Source of the DNA: Clostridium sp.
GTDB taxonomy: Bacteria > Bacillota > Clostridia > Clostridiales > Clostridiaceae
Length of the DNA: 64,000 nucleotides
Assembly: GCF_017888565.1 (NCBI RefSeq)
Contig: NZ_JAGHFX010000097.1
Location: 1-64,000, forward strand
Direction: 5' to 3'
The translations under genes and the position numbers were made by a program. Positions within the stretch are counted from its first letter, which is position 1. Every line of letters begins with the position of its first letter. Positions 53,803 through 62,202 of this stretch are shown here, piece by piece. The notes under the pieces are model-generated. The model ran no database searches, was not told the origin of the DNA, and was given only the letters and a program-made list of their open reading frames with translations.

Positions 53803-53847
53803 ATATAACAATTATTAATCATCAATTAGAAAATGGGGACTGTTAAA

Positions 53848-55002
53848 ATGAATGAAAATTTGAATAATGTTAAAATATCAGGCATAAGAAGATTTTTCAA
53901 TAAAGTAAAAAAAGTAGATGGAGCAATTTCATTAACTTTAGGTCAACCAGATTTTAAAACACCAAAGGAAATAAAAGAGGGTATGATAAAAGCTATTGAA
54001 GAAGATAAAACGGTTTATACCGATAATTTTGGGCTTTTAGAATTAAGAAAAGAAATTTCTACTTATTTAAATAGAAAAGGTATTAATTATTCAGTGGAAG
54101 AAATATGTGTTACAGTTGGAGGAAGTGAAGCTTTATATTCATCTATTTCTTCATTAATAAATAGAAATGATAAGGTGCTTATTCCTAATCCAAGTTATCC
54201 AGCTTATGAAAATATAGTTAATATTTTAGGGGGCGAATTTATTAGCTATAATTTAAATGATGATTTCTCCATAAATTTTAACGAGTTAAATGAGTTATTA
54301 AAAAAGGAAGATATAAAGTATCTAGTATTATCATATCCATGTAATCCTACAGGGGCAGTTCTTAAGAAAAATGAATATTATAAATTAATAGGTTTAATAA
54401 AAAGATACAACCTAACTGTTGTTACTGATGAGATATATGAAGCTTTTTGCTATGACAATTATTATAGTGTGGCGATGTGTAATGAAATAAAAGAGAATAT
54501 CATTTATATAGGAGGATTTTCAAAAATGTTCTCTATAACTGGTGTTAGAATAGGGTTTATTGCTGCAGCTGAGAAATATTTAAAAGAAATAGCAAAAGTT
54601 CACCAGTATAATGTATCTTGTACTAATTCAATTGGCCAGTATGGTGTTTTAGAAGGATTAAGGTATGGGTTGCATAATGTAGAAAAAATGAAAGAGGAAT
54701 TTATAAAGCGGAAAATTTATGTGGAGAATAGATTGACTGATATGGGATTAGAATATTTCTCACCTAGTGGAGCTTTTTATATATTTCCATCTATAAAGCA
54801 ATTTAATATCAGTTCAGAAGAATTTTGTGAGAATCTATTAAAAGAAGAAAAGGTTGCATGTGTTCCTGGAAGTGATTTTGGTAGTGGTGGAGAAGGATAT
54901 ATTAGAATATCATATTGCTATTCTATTGAAGAATTAGAGATTGCGTTAAACTCTTTGGAGAAGTATATTAATAACTATATATTAAAGAAGGAATTTTTAT
55001 AG
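53848..55002 (+). CDS. PLP-dependent aminotransferase, class I/II
   Basis: Fold type I aminotransferase of 384 residues from ATG 53848 (GGGGAC upstream; ATG 53833 would add five residues). The PLP lysine is Lys226 in GGFSKMFSITGVRIG; PCNPTGAV, VTDEIYE and the arginine in YIRISYCYS complete the site. It resembles PatA/aspartate-type enzymes. B. subtilis PatA acts as N-acetyl-L,L-diaminopimelate aminotransferase, the step after DapH, so that role is possible here (dapH is 1 kb away) but not proven. A structured RNA precedes it. Confidence 0.88.
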   Translation: MNENLNNVKISGIRRFFNKVKKVDGAISLTLGQPDFKTPKEIKEGMIKAIEEDKTVYTDNFGLLELRKEISTYLNRKGINYSVEEICVTVGGSEALYSSISSLINRNDKVLIPNPSYPAYENIVNILGGEFISYNLNDDFSINFNELNELLKKEDIKYLVLSYPCNPTGAVLKKNEYYKLIGLIKRYNLTVVTDEIYEAFCYDNYYSVAMCNEIKENIIYIGGFSKMFSITGVRIGFIAAAEKYLKEIAKVHQYNVSCTNSIGQYGVLEGLRYGLHNVEKMKEEFIKRKIYVENRLTDMGLEYFSPSGAFYIFPSIKQFNISSEEFCENLLKEEKVACVPGSDFGSGGEGYIRISYCYSIEELEIALNSLEKYINNYILKKEFL

Positions 55003-55016
55003 ATCTAGAAGTTAGT

Positions 55017-55062
55017 AAAAGCTGATTAGTATAATTTATAAATATTATATTAATCAGCTTTT
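55017..55062 (+). terminator. Terminator of aminotransferase gene
   Basis: Nineteen-pair stem (55017-55035 with 55044-55062, one G-T pair), 8-nt loop, ending in TTTT then AATTTT. Confidence 0.9.
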
Positions 55063-55102
55063 AATTTTGAATAAATATTCTTACTTTGTTATATAATAGT
55101 TC

Positions 55103-55148
55103 AATAAAGTGCATAAATTTTGTTTAATAAAGTGCATAAATTTTGTTC
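55103..55148 (+). repeat. 23-nt tandem repeat (two copies) upstream of opp operon
   Basis: AATAAAGTGCATAAATTTTG plus TTT (55103-55125) is followed directly by the same unit ending TTC (55126-55148). Just after it, TGTTC and GAACA flank ATGGTAAAC, a short inverted repeat. Position is about 250 bases before the opp promoter. Confidence 0.8.
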
Positions 55149-55292
55149 ATGGTAAACGAACATATTTCAATAAATGTCCGTATGATAAAAAGATTGAATA
55201 AATATATTATATTAAAAAAAATATAGATTAATAATAATTAGAAAAATGAAGGATTAATAATTATACTTGCATAAAACAAGAGAAAATGCAAA

Positions 55293-55306
55293 TGTAAGCG
55301 TTTACC
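55293..55306 (+). promoter_or_regulatory. CcpA cre site upstream of opp operon
   Basis: TGTAAGCGTTTACC matches the catabolite-responsive element consensus TGWAANCGNTNWCA at all but the last base. It lies about 100 bases before the -35 of the promoter at 55399, an upstream position used by CcpA for activation in some genes, although a nearer unrecognised promoter would make it a repressor site. Confidence 0.7.
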
Positions 55307-55398
55307 AATGGTGGGGGGTAATCTTTTGCGAATTTTGAAAAAAACTTTAAGTATTTTGATATATTATTAAAATACTATATGTAAAATTAAAATGTTAA

Positions 55399-55426
55399 TT
55401 GACAAATTTCAATAATATAATATAAT
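55399..55426 (+). promoter_or_regulatory. Promoter of opp operon
   Basis: Consensus -35 TTGACA (55399-55404), 16-bp spacer, perfect -10 TATAAT (55421-55426). It lies 57 bases before the oppB start. Confidence 0.8.
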
Positions 55427-55482
55427 TATTAATATCTACAAAATGGAATGTGCGTAGAATCATGAATGGGGGTTGAAAACAA

Positions 55483-56400
55483 ATGGTAAAGTATATAGGA
55501 AAGAGGCTTTTAACTAGTATAGTTACTGTTTGGGCAGTTGTAACTATAGTATTCTTTCTAGTAAGAATGATGCCGGGTGGTCCATTTGATGGAGAAAAAA
55601 TAACACCGGATATGAAAGCCCAACTAAACGAAAAATATGGGTTGGACAAACCAGTTGGAGAACAATATACGATTTATATGAAGAATCTTTTAAAAGGTGA
55701 CTTCGGTAAATCAATGAAGTATAAAGGAAGAGAAGTTTTAACAACAATAAAGAAGAGTTTTCCAAACTCAGCGAAAGTTGGTATGGCATCAATAGCATTC
55801 TCAGTTGTAGCTGGAGTTTTACTTGGAATAATAGCTGCTTTAAAAGCGGACAAGTGGCCGGATAGAGTTTGTATGGTACTAGCTACATTAGGGATAACAA
55901 TACCAAGCTTTGTTATGGGAACATTTTTGATTTATATATTTACAGTTAAGTTGAAATTATTACCGGCAACTGGAATAAGTAAGCCAAGCAATTATATCAT
56001 GCCAGTTCTAGCCCTTTCAGGAAGTTCTATGGCATTTATAACAAGATTAACAAGAAGTAAATTAATAGAAGTATTAAAGTCAGATTATATAAGAACTGCA
56101 AAGGCTAAAGGGTTAAGTGGAAAAACAATTATATTTAAACATGCATTAAGAAATTCATTAATACCTGTTGTTACATATTTAGGACCATTAGTAGCAAGTG
56201 TATTAACAGGATCATTTGTAGTTGAAAAAATATTCGCAATACCAGGTCTTGGAAATGAATTCACATTATCTATAACTAATAGAGATTACACATCATTGTT
56301 AGGGGTTACAGCATTCTATTGTACTCTAATAGTTATATGTAACTTATTAGTAGATATAGTATATGTATTAATAGATCCAAGAATTAAGTTAGAGGCATAA
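55483..56400 (+). CDS. oppB: Oligopeptide ABC transporter permease OppB
   Basis: First membrane subunit of a peptide importer, 305 residues with six transmembrane helices. The N-terminal MVKYIGKRLLTSIVTVWAVV helix followed by MMPGGPF and NEKYGLDKPVGEQY is typical of OppB/DppB, and the cytoplasmic EAA loop appears as YIRTAKAKGLSGKTIIFKHALRN. GGGGG ribosome binding site with the ATG eight bases on. First gene of the oppBCDFA operon, 15 bases before oppC. Confidence 0.95.
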   Translation: MVKYIGKRLLTSIVTVWAVVTIVFFLVRMMPGGPFDGEKITPDMKAQLNEKYGLDKPVGEQYTIYMKNLLKGDFGKSMKYKGREVLTTIKKSFPNSAKVGMASIAFSVVAGVLLGIIAALKADKWPDRVCMVLATLGITIPSFVMGTFLIYIFTVKLKLLPATGISKPSNYIMPVLALSGSSMAFITRLTRSKLIEVLKSDYIRTAKAKGLSGKTIIFKHALRNSLIPVVTYLGPLVASVLTGSFVVEKIFAIPGLGNEFTLSITNRDYTSLLGVTAFYCTLIVICNLLVDIVYVLIDPRIKLEA

Positions 56401-56414
56401 GAGGGGGTAAAGAC

Positions 56415-57374
56415 ATGGAAGATTTAAAAATGAATTTAGATATAGACAAAGAATTATTTACTCCTTTAAGTGAAGAGGAAAAGAATTTTGAACAAATAGT
56501 AAGACCAAGCGTTGGATATTGGGCAGATGCTTGGAGAAGATTAAAAAATAATAAAGTGGCATTATTTTCATTAATTATGATTATAATAGTAGTATTATTT
56601 GCATTCTTAGGGCCAGTAATAATGCAAAAAGTAATGGGATATACTTATTATGATACAAATTTAAGTGCAACAGATTTAAGACCAAGTGCACAACACTGGT
56701 TTGGTACAGATAACCTTGGTAGAGATTTATTTGTAAGAGTTATGTATGGATCTAGATACTCTCTTATAATTGCTATTTCAGCAGCAGCTATAAACTTAGT
56801 TATAGGTGTATTATATGGAGGAATAGCAGGTTTCTTCGGTGGTAAAGTAGATAATATAATGATGAGAATAGTAGATGTATTATATTCTATTCCTACACAA
56901 ATATATGTAATAATCTTAATGGCTACATTTAAAAAGGAAGGATCAACAGGATTAACTACTATTATATTAGCAATGGCAATTTCTTATTGGGTTGGTATGG
57001 CAAGAATAGTAAGAGGAGATATCCTTTCATTAAAACAACAAGAATTCGTTCTTGCAGCAAAAGCTCTTGGAGCTTCAAAAACAAGAATTTTATTTAGACA
57101 CTTAATTCCTAACTGTTTAGGATCTATATTAGTAACATTAACTTTATTCGTACCGCAAGCAATCTTTACAGAAGCATTCTTAAGCTTTATAGGTTTAGGT
57201 ATAAACGCACCACTTGCATCTTTAGGAACTTTAGCAAATGATGCTAGTGGGTTATTAAGTACTGCTGCATATCAATTATTATTCCCAGCAGGAGCTATTT
57301 GTATAATTATTTTAGCATTTAACTTATTTGGTGACGGATTAACAGAAGCTTTAGATCCAAAGAATAAGAGATAG
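56415..57374 (+). CDS. oppC: Oligopeptide ABC transporter permease OppC
   Basis: Second membrane subunit, 319 residues. A hydrophilic N-terminus of about 45 residues precedes the first helix, as in OppC; GTDNLGRDLFVRVMYGSRYSL is the family signature, and the EAA loop reads EFVLAAKALGASKTRILFRHLIPN. Six helices in total. GAGGGGG ribosome binding site. It pairs with OppB to form the channel and is followed 12 bases later by oppD. Confidence 0.95.
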   Translation: MEDLKMNLDIDKELFTPLSEEEKNFEQIVRPSVGYWADAWRRLKNNKVALFSLIMIIIVVLFAFLGPVIMQKVMGYTYYDTNLSATDLRPSAQHWFGTDNLGRDLFVRVMYGSRYSLIIAISAAAINLVIGVLYGGIAGFFGGKVDNIMMRIVDVLYSIPTQIYVIILMATFKKEGSTGLTTIILAMAISYWVGMARIVRGDILSLKQQEFVLAAKALGASKTRILFRHLIPNCLGSILVTLTLFVPQAIFTEAFLSFIGLGINAPLASLGTLANDASGLLSTAAYQLLFPAGAICIIILAFNLFGDGLTEALDPKNKR

Positions 57375-57386
57375 GAGGAATTACAG

Positions 57387-58394
57387 ATGAGTAGATTATT
57401 AGAAGTTAAAAATTTAAAAACCTCCTTTAGAACACATATAGGTGATGTACAAGCAGTAAGAGGAGTATCCTTACACTTAGATAAAGGAGAAGCATTAGGA
57501 ATTGTTGGAGAATCTGGGTGTGGAAAATCAGTAACTATGATGTCTTTAATGAGATTATTAGCTGATAATGCAATTATAGAGTCAGATAACATTATGTTTG
57601 ATGGCAAAGACATAACGAATCCTACTGAAAAAGAAATGCAAAAAATAAGAGGAAATGAAATGGCAATGATCTTCCAAGATCCTATGACTTCATTAAATCC
57701 TTTATTTACAGTAGGACAACAATTAACTGAGCATTTAATAAAACATAAAAATGTTTCAAAAAAAGAAGCAAACGATTTAGCAATAAAGATGCTTGATATG
57801 GTAGGAATTCCAAGTCCCGAAAAGAGACTTAAACAATATCCACATGAATTTTCAGGTGGAATGAGACAAAGAGTTATGATAGCTATGAGTCTTATTTGTG
57901 AACCTAAGCTTATAATAGCAGATGAACCAACAACTGCTTTAGATGTAACAATTCAAGCACAAATTTTAGATTTAATGAAGGATTTAAAAGAAAAAGTTAA
58001 TAGTTCAATTATATTAATTACACATGATTTAGGAGTAGTAGCTGACCTTTGTACAAGAATAAATGTTATGTATGGTGGATTAGTAGTAGAAGAAGGATCT
58101 GATGAAGATATATTCTATAATGGAAAACATCCATATACATGGGGCCTATTAAATAGTGTTCCTAATCCAAAGAGTGAGATTAAAGAAAAGTTAACACCAA
58201 TTGAAGGACAACCACCAGATCTTTTAAAACCACCAGTAGGATGTCCATTTGCAGCAAGATGCAAATATACAATGAAGGTTTGTATAGAAAAACAACCGCC
58301 GTTATTTGAAATATCAGAAGGACATAGAGCAGCGTGCTGGTTATGTCATGAAAATGCACCAAAGGTTGAGTCACCAATAAGGAGGGAAGAATAA
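57387..58394 (+). CDS. oppD: Oligopeptide ABC transporter ATP-binding protein OppD
   Basis: ATPase subunit, 335 residues. Walker A GESGCGKSV is at 41-49, the Q-loop IFQDPMTSLNP, signature EFSGGMRQR, Walker B LIIADEPTTALD and switch His in ITHDLGVV follow. The C-terminal oligopeptide-binding domain carries a cysteine set (GCPFAARCKYTMKVC and later AACWLC) like that shown to hold an Fe-S cluster in some OppD proteins. Its stop overlaps the oppF start by one base (TAATG). Confidence 0.96.
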   Translation: MSRLLEVKNLKTSFRTHIGDVQAVRGVSLHLDKGEALGIVGESGCGKSVTMMSLMRLLADNAIIESDNIMFDGKDITNPTEKEMQKIRGNEMAMIFQDPMTSLNPLFTVGQQLTEHLIKHKNVSKKEANDLAIKMLDMVGIPSPEKRLKQYPHEFSGGMRQRVMIAMSLICEPKLIIADEPTTALDVTIQAQILDLMKDLKEKVNSSIILITHDLGVVADLCTRINVMYGGLVVEEGSDEDIFYNGKHPYTWGLLNSVPNPKSEIKEKLTPIEGQPPDLLKPPVGCPFAARCKYTMKVCIEKQPPLFEISEGHRAACWLCHENAPKVESPIRREE

Positions 58395-59377
58395 TGGAAA
58401 AGAAGAATGATGTTATTTTAGAGGTTAAAAACCTTTGTAAATACTTCCCTGTGAATAAAGGAATGTTTGCTAAGAAGAGCTTTGTAAAAGCAGTTGATAA
58501 TGTTTCTTTTAGTATAAAAAGAGGAGAAACATTAGGATTAGTTGGTGAATCAGGTTGTGGTAAAACTACAACTGGAAGAACTATATTAAAATTATATGAG
58601 CCAACTTCTGGACAAATAATTTTTAATGGTGAAGATATAACTAATTTTAGTGAAAAGAAAATGGTTTCTTTAAGAAAGAATATGCAAATGATCTTCCAAG
58701 ATCCATATGCTTCATTAAATCCAAGAATGACTGTAGGTGATATTATAGGTGAGGCTATAGATATTCATGGATTATATAAAGGCGAAGAAAGAACTAAGAG
58801 AATAAGATATCTTTTAGACAGGGTTGGGTTAAATGGAAGCCATATAAATAGATATGCTCATGAATTTTCAGGTGGGCAAAGACAAAGAATAGGTATTGCA
58901 AGAGCACTTGCAGTACAACCAGATTTTATAGTATGTGATGAGCCTATATCAGCACTTGATGTATCAATTCAAGCTCAGGTTATTAATATGTTAGAAGAGC
59001 TTCAAGAGGAATTTGGTTTAACATATTTATTTATAGCTCATGACTTATCAATGGTTAAGCATCTTTCAACTCACATAGGAGTTATGTATTTAGGAAAAAT
59101 GGTTGAAAAGGGACCGGCAGATGATGTTTATTTAAAACCTAAACATCCATATACACAAGCATTACTTTCTGCAGTGCCAATTCCAGATCCTAAGGAAGCT
59201 AAATCAAATCAAAGAATTGTTTTAGAAGGCGATATTCCATCACCAATAGATCCACCACCAGGATGTAGATTTAAAGGTAGATGCAAATATGCTAAACCAA
59301 TTTGCGGAGAAGTTGATCCAGAACTTAAGGAAGTTGAACCAGATCACTTTGTAGCATGTCATTTATTCAACGATTAG
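58394..59377 (+). CDS. oppF: Oligopeptide ABC transporter ATP-binding protein OppF
   Basis: Second ATPase subunit, 327 residues. Walker A GESGCGKTT at 51-59, IFQDPYASLNPRMTVGD, signature EFSGGQRQRIGIARAL, Walker B FIVCDEPISALD and IAHDLSMVKHLS. The C-terminal domain has three cysteines in GCRFKGRCKYAKPIC and one further on. GGAGGG ribosome binding site inside the end of oppD. It forms a heterodimer with OppD. A gap of 55 bases with a small palindrome separates it from oppA. Confidence 0.96.
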   Translation: MEKKNDVILEVKNLCKYFPVNKGMFAKKSFVKAVDNVSFSIKRGETLGLVGESGCGKTTTGRTILKLYEPTSGQIIFNGEDITNFSEKKMVSLRKNMQMIFQDPYASLNPRMTVGDIIGEAIDIHGLYKGEERTKRIRYLLDRVGLNGSHINRYAHEFSGGQRQRIGIARALAVQPDFIVCDEPISALDVSIQAQVINMLEELQEEFGLTYLFIAHDLSMVKHLSTHIGVMYLGKMVEKGPADDVYLKPKHPYTQALLSAVPIPDPKEAKSNQRIVLEGDIPSPIDPPPGCRFKGRCKYAKPICGEVDPELKEVEPDHFVACHLFND

Positions 59378-59393
59378 ATATTTATTGCATTAA

Positions 59394-59409
59394 TGCAATT
59401 AGTATAAAT
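59394..59409 (+). other. Small palindrome between oppF and oppA
   Basis: ATTGCATTAATGCAAT is a perfect 16-bp palindrome that can form a 6-bp hairpin with a TTAA loop. There is no T-run, so it is not an intrinsic terminator; it could be an mRNA processing or stability element that sets OppA apart from the membrane subunits. Confidence 0.5.
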
Positions 59410-59432
59410 TTATATATTAAGGGGGACTAACA

Positions 59433-61079
59433 ATGAAGAGCAATAAGCTTCGAAAGATTTGCGCAGTTGCGCTAACACTTACGCTTGGAATGTCTGTTTT
59501 CGCAGGTTGTGGAAATAGTGATTCAGCAGATGGCGGAAGAAAATTAATTTATAATTTAGGAGAGGATCCAGAAACAATCGATCCTACGTTAAATACTTCA
59601 TCAGGAGCAGGATCAATTATTGAAAATGCTTTTGAAGGATTAATGAGACTTGATGAAAATGAAAAAGCTACGCCAGGTGTAGCTGAAAAAATGGATGTAT
59701 CTGATGATAAGTTAGTTTATACATTTACATTAAGAGAAGATGCTAAATGGTCAGATGGAGAACCAGTTACAGCTAAAGATTTTGAATATTCATGGGTTAG
59801 AGCTTTAACTAAGGAAACAGCATCTGAATATGCTTACCAATTATTTTATATAAAAAATGCTGAAAACTTCTATGAAGGAAAAGCTACTAGAGAAGAGTTA
59901 GGTATTGAAGTTGTAGATGACCATACATTAAAAGTTACTTTAGAAGCACCTACAGCATACTTTGCAGAACTTACAGCATTTACAACATATTTCCCATTAA
60001 GAGAAGATATAGTTTCTGCTAATCCAGAAGGATGGGCAACTGAACCAGAAACTTATATTTCAAATGGACCTTTCAAATTAACTCAATGGGATATGAAAGA
60101 TCAATTAGTATTCGAAAAAAATGAAAATTACTGGAATGCTAGTGAAATTAAACTTCCAGGAGTAGTATTCAAACTAGTTACTGATCAAAATACTGCATAT
60201 GCTTCATTAAAATCTGGAGATTTCGATATGGTTGATACAGTTCCACCAGCAGAAATTGAAGGTGGTAAAAATGAAGGCTTAGTTACAATTTATCCAAATC
60301 TTGCAACTTATATGATAGTATTAAATGTTGGTAAACAAGATACATTATCAGAAGATGTTAAAAAAGCATTAAGTAATGCAAAGGTTAGAAAAGCATTAAG
60401 CCTTGCAATTGATAGAAAAGGTATTGTTGAAAATGTTACTAAAGCAGAACAAGTTCCAGCATACAGCTTTGTTCCAAAGGGAATTTTAAATGAGAATGGT
60501 GAAGAATTTGCAACTAAAGAATATTATGATGCAAATGTAGCAAATATAGAAGAAGCTAAGAAATTATTAGCTGAAGCAGGATATCCAAATGGAGAAGGTC
60601 TTCCAACATTAGAGTTTATGTATAACACTGAAGGAGACCACAGTTTAATAGCTCAAGCAGTTCAACAAGATTGGGCTAAGATTGGTGTAAAAGTTGAATT
60701 GACTAATCAAGAATGGAAAGTATTCTTAAACTCAAGACAACAAGGACAATATCAAATTGCTAGACATGGTTGGTCTGGAGATTATGTTGATCCAATGACA
60801 TTCTTAGATTTATGGGTAACTGGCGGAGGAAACAACGATGCTGGATATTCAAACCCAGAATATGACAAGATAGTTGCACAAGCTAAGGTAGAAGCTGATC
60901 AAACTAAGAGATGGGAATTAATGAGACAAGCAGAAGACATTATCATGGAAGAAATGCCAATTATCCCATTATACTACTACACTAAAGTAAAAGGTGCTAA
61001 ACCAGAAGTTAAAGGTGTTAGAGTTTCAGCTTTAGGACATGTATTCTTTGATAAAGCATACATCGAAGGTGAAGAATAA
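59433..61079 (+). CDS. oppA: Peptide ABC transporter substrate-binding lipoprotein OppA
   Basis: Extracellular peptide receptor, 548 residues. Signal peptide with lipobox FAGC, lipidated Cys26. Family features: LIYNLGEDPETIDPTLN, KWSDGEPVTAKDFEYSW, SNGPFKLTQWDMKD and ALSLAIDRKGIVENV; GYPNGEGLPTLEFMYNTEGDH is typical of OppA/MppA. GGGGG ribosome binding site. Last gene of the operon, ended by a GC-rich hairpin. Codons are somewhat less AT-biased than elsewhere, in line with high expression. Confidence 0.96.
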   Translation: MKSNKLRKICAVALTLTLGMSVFAGCGNSDSADGGRKLIYNLGEDPETIDPTLNTSSGAGSIIENAFEGLMRLDENEKATPGVAEKMDVSDDKLVYTFTLREDAKWSDGEPVTAKDFEYSWVRALTKETASEYAYQLFYIKNAENFYEGKATREELGIEVVDDHTLKVTLEAPTAYFAELTAFTTYFPLREDIVSANPEGWATEPETYISNGPFKLTQWDMKDQLVFEKNENYWNASEIKLPGVVFKLVTDQNTAYASLKSGDFDMVDTVPPAEIEGGKNEGLVTIYPNLATYMIVLNVGKQDTLSEDVKKALSNAKVRKALSLAIDRKGIVENVTKAEQVPAYSFVPKGILNENGEEFATKEYYDANVANIEEAKKLLAEAGYPNGEGLPTLEFMYNTEGDHSLIAQAVQQDWAKIGVKVELTNQEWKVFLNSRQQGQYQIARHGWSGDYVDPMTFLDLWVTGGGNNDAGYSNPEYDKIVAQAKVEADQTKRWELMRQAEDIIMEEMPIIPLYYYTKVKGAKPEVKGVRVSALGHVFFDKAYIEGEE

Positions 61080-61091
61080 TCTAAGCAAGAG

Positions 61092-61117
61092 AGAAGAGTC
61101 GAAAGACTCTTCTTTTT
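61092..61117 (+). terminator. Terminator of opp operon
   Basis: Nine-pair stem AGAAGAGTC/GACTCTTCT (61092-61100 with 61105-61113) with a GAAA tetraloop and TTTTT. Confidence 0.93.
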
Positions 61118-61280
61118 AATTGCCTGCTCTATTAAAATGTTGACTTGAAACGCCTTCTCTTTTTATAGATTTATGCTTTGCATTAGGATTATGATTATGT
61201 CCTTCTTCAGTTATAGGAGTTTGATAATTACATTTTTCCATTCTAGCTTTTTTATTGTCAGGTTGACTATCTTTTGTCAT
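61116..61280 (-). CDS. Small hydrophilic protein (54 aa)
   Basis: Gene of 54 codons with an ideal AAGGAGGT ribosome binding site seven bases before the ATG. The product has no hydrophobic segment and one Cys; it reads KCNYQTPITEEGHNHNPNAK in the middle and ends QHFNRAGN. The HNHNPN stretch recalls HINHNPQ in the 41-residue protein at 13066, though they are not clear homologs. Convergent with oppA; the stop touches the opp terminator. Conserved small clostridial proteins of this type have no known function. Confidence 0.7.
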   Translation of the reverse strand: MTKDSQPDNKKARMEKCNYQTPITEEGHNHNPNAKHKSIKREGVSSQHFNRAGN

Positions 61281-61360
61281 AATATTACCTCCTTATAATT
61301 ATTGATATTATAGTTTTACACTATAATAGATTTTTAAACTGGAAAAAGATTCTTAAAGAA

Positions 61361-61396
61361 AAAGAGATGAAAAGTATTTAAAATTTTCATCTCTTT
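61361..61396 (-). terminator. Terminator of asd-dapA-dapB operon
   Basis: Perfect 13-bp inverted repeat AAAGAGATGAAAA/TTTTCATCTCTTT (61361-61373 with 61384-61396). On the reverse strand it is followed by TTCTTTAAG, fitting termination of the dap operon. Confidence 0.85.
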
Positions 61397-61436
61397 ATAT
61401 ATTGAAAAGTATTTAAAAATCTTATCCTTTATAAAT

Positions 61437-62192
61437 TTAAATTCCTAATACATCGTCCATATTATACAATTTAGCCTCAGTAACACCACTCATAAATTCA
61501 CATGCTTTTAATGCACCGACTGCAAAAACTTCTCTTGACATTGCCTTATGAGATAATTCGATTATTTCTCCAGAGCCAGCAAATATAATATCATGATCAC
61601 CAACTATTGATCCGCCTCTAATTGCATGAATTCCAATTTCATTTTTTTCTCTTTTACTTTTCCCGCTTCTTCCATAGACATAATTTGATTCATTTGGAAT
61701 AGAATCCTTTATTGTATCTGCTAGTAAAAGTGCAGTTCCACTTGGTGAATCTACCTTTTGATTATGATGTTTTTCTATTATTTCAATATCATAATTTTCA
61801 TATAGTGTAGGAGCTATTTTCTTTAGCAATGAATTTAATAAGTTTATACCTAATGACATGTTAGCTGACCTAAATAAAGGTATAACTTTACTTTTTTCTG
61901 AAATAAGTAGTAATTCTTCATCTGTATATCCTGTAGAACATAATATAGCAGGTTTATTTTTCTTTAGTGATAATTTTAAAATATCAGTAAGTGCTTCAGG
62001 TCTAGAAAAGTCCAATAAAACATCATAATTTACATCAACTTCATCAATATTAGTATATAACTTAAAATTAGGTTGAGTATTTGGATATTTGTCTATTCCT
62101 GCCACTATATCTATATTAGGAAAGTTCTTAGCAGCTTCTATAATTACTTTTCCCATTTTTCCACAAGAACCATTTAATAAAACTTTTATCAT
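61437..62192 (-). CDS. dapB: 4-hydroxy-tetrahydrodipicolinate reductase
   Basis: Reduces the DapA product with NAD(P)H in diaminopimelate/lysine synthesis, 251 residues. The N-terminal nucleotide-binding loop is [11 protein letters not shown]; the catalytic segment is [15 protein letters not shown], with the His-His and Lys residues and the dicarboxylate-binding [20 protein letters not shown] is also characteristic. AAGGAG ribosome binding site. It is last in the asd-dapA-dapB operon, ten bases after dapA. Confidence 0.96.
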   Translation of the reverse strand: MIKVLLNGSCGKMGKVIIEAAKNFPNIDIVAGIDKYPNTQPNFKLYTNIDEVDVNYDVLLDFSRPEALTDILKLSLKKNKPAILCSTGYTDEELLLISEKSKVIPLFRSANMSLGINLLNSLLKKIAPTLYENYDIEIIEKHHNQKVDSPSGTALLLADTIKDSIPNESNYVYGRSGKSKREKNEIGIHAIRGGSIVGDHDIIFAGSGEIIELSHKAMSREVFAVGALKACEFMSGVTEAKLYNMDDVLGI

Positions 62193-62202
62193 AATGAACT
62201 CC

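Noticed and set aside
55320..55350. CodY box near the opp promoter
   Set aside because: The best match (AATTTTGAAAAAAAC) has four mismatches to AATTTTCNGAAAATT, no better than chance in this composition.
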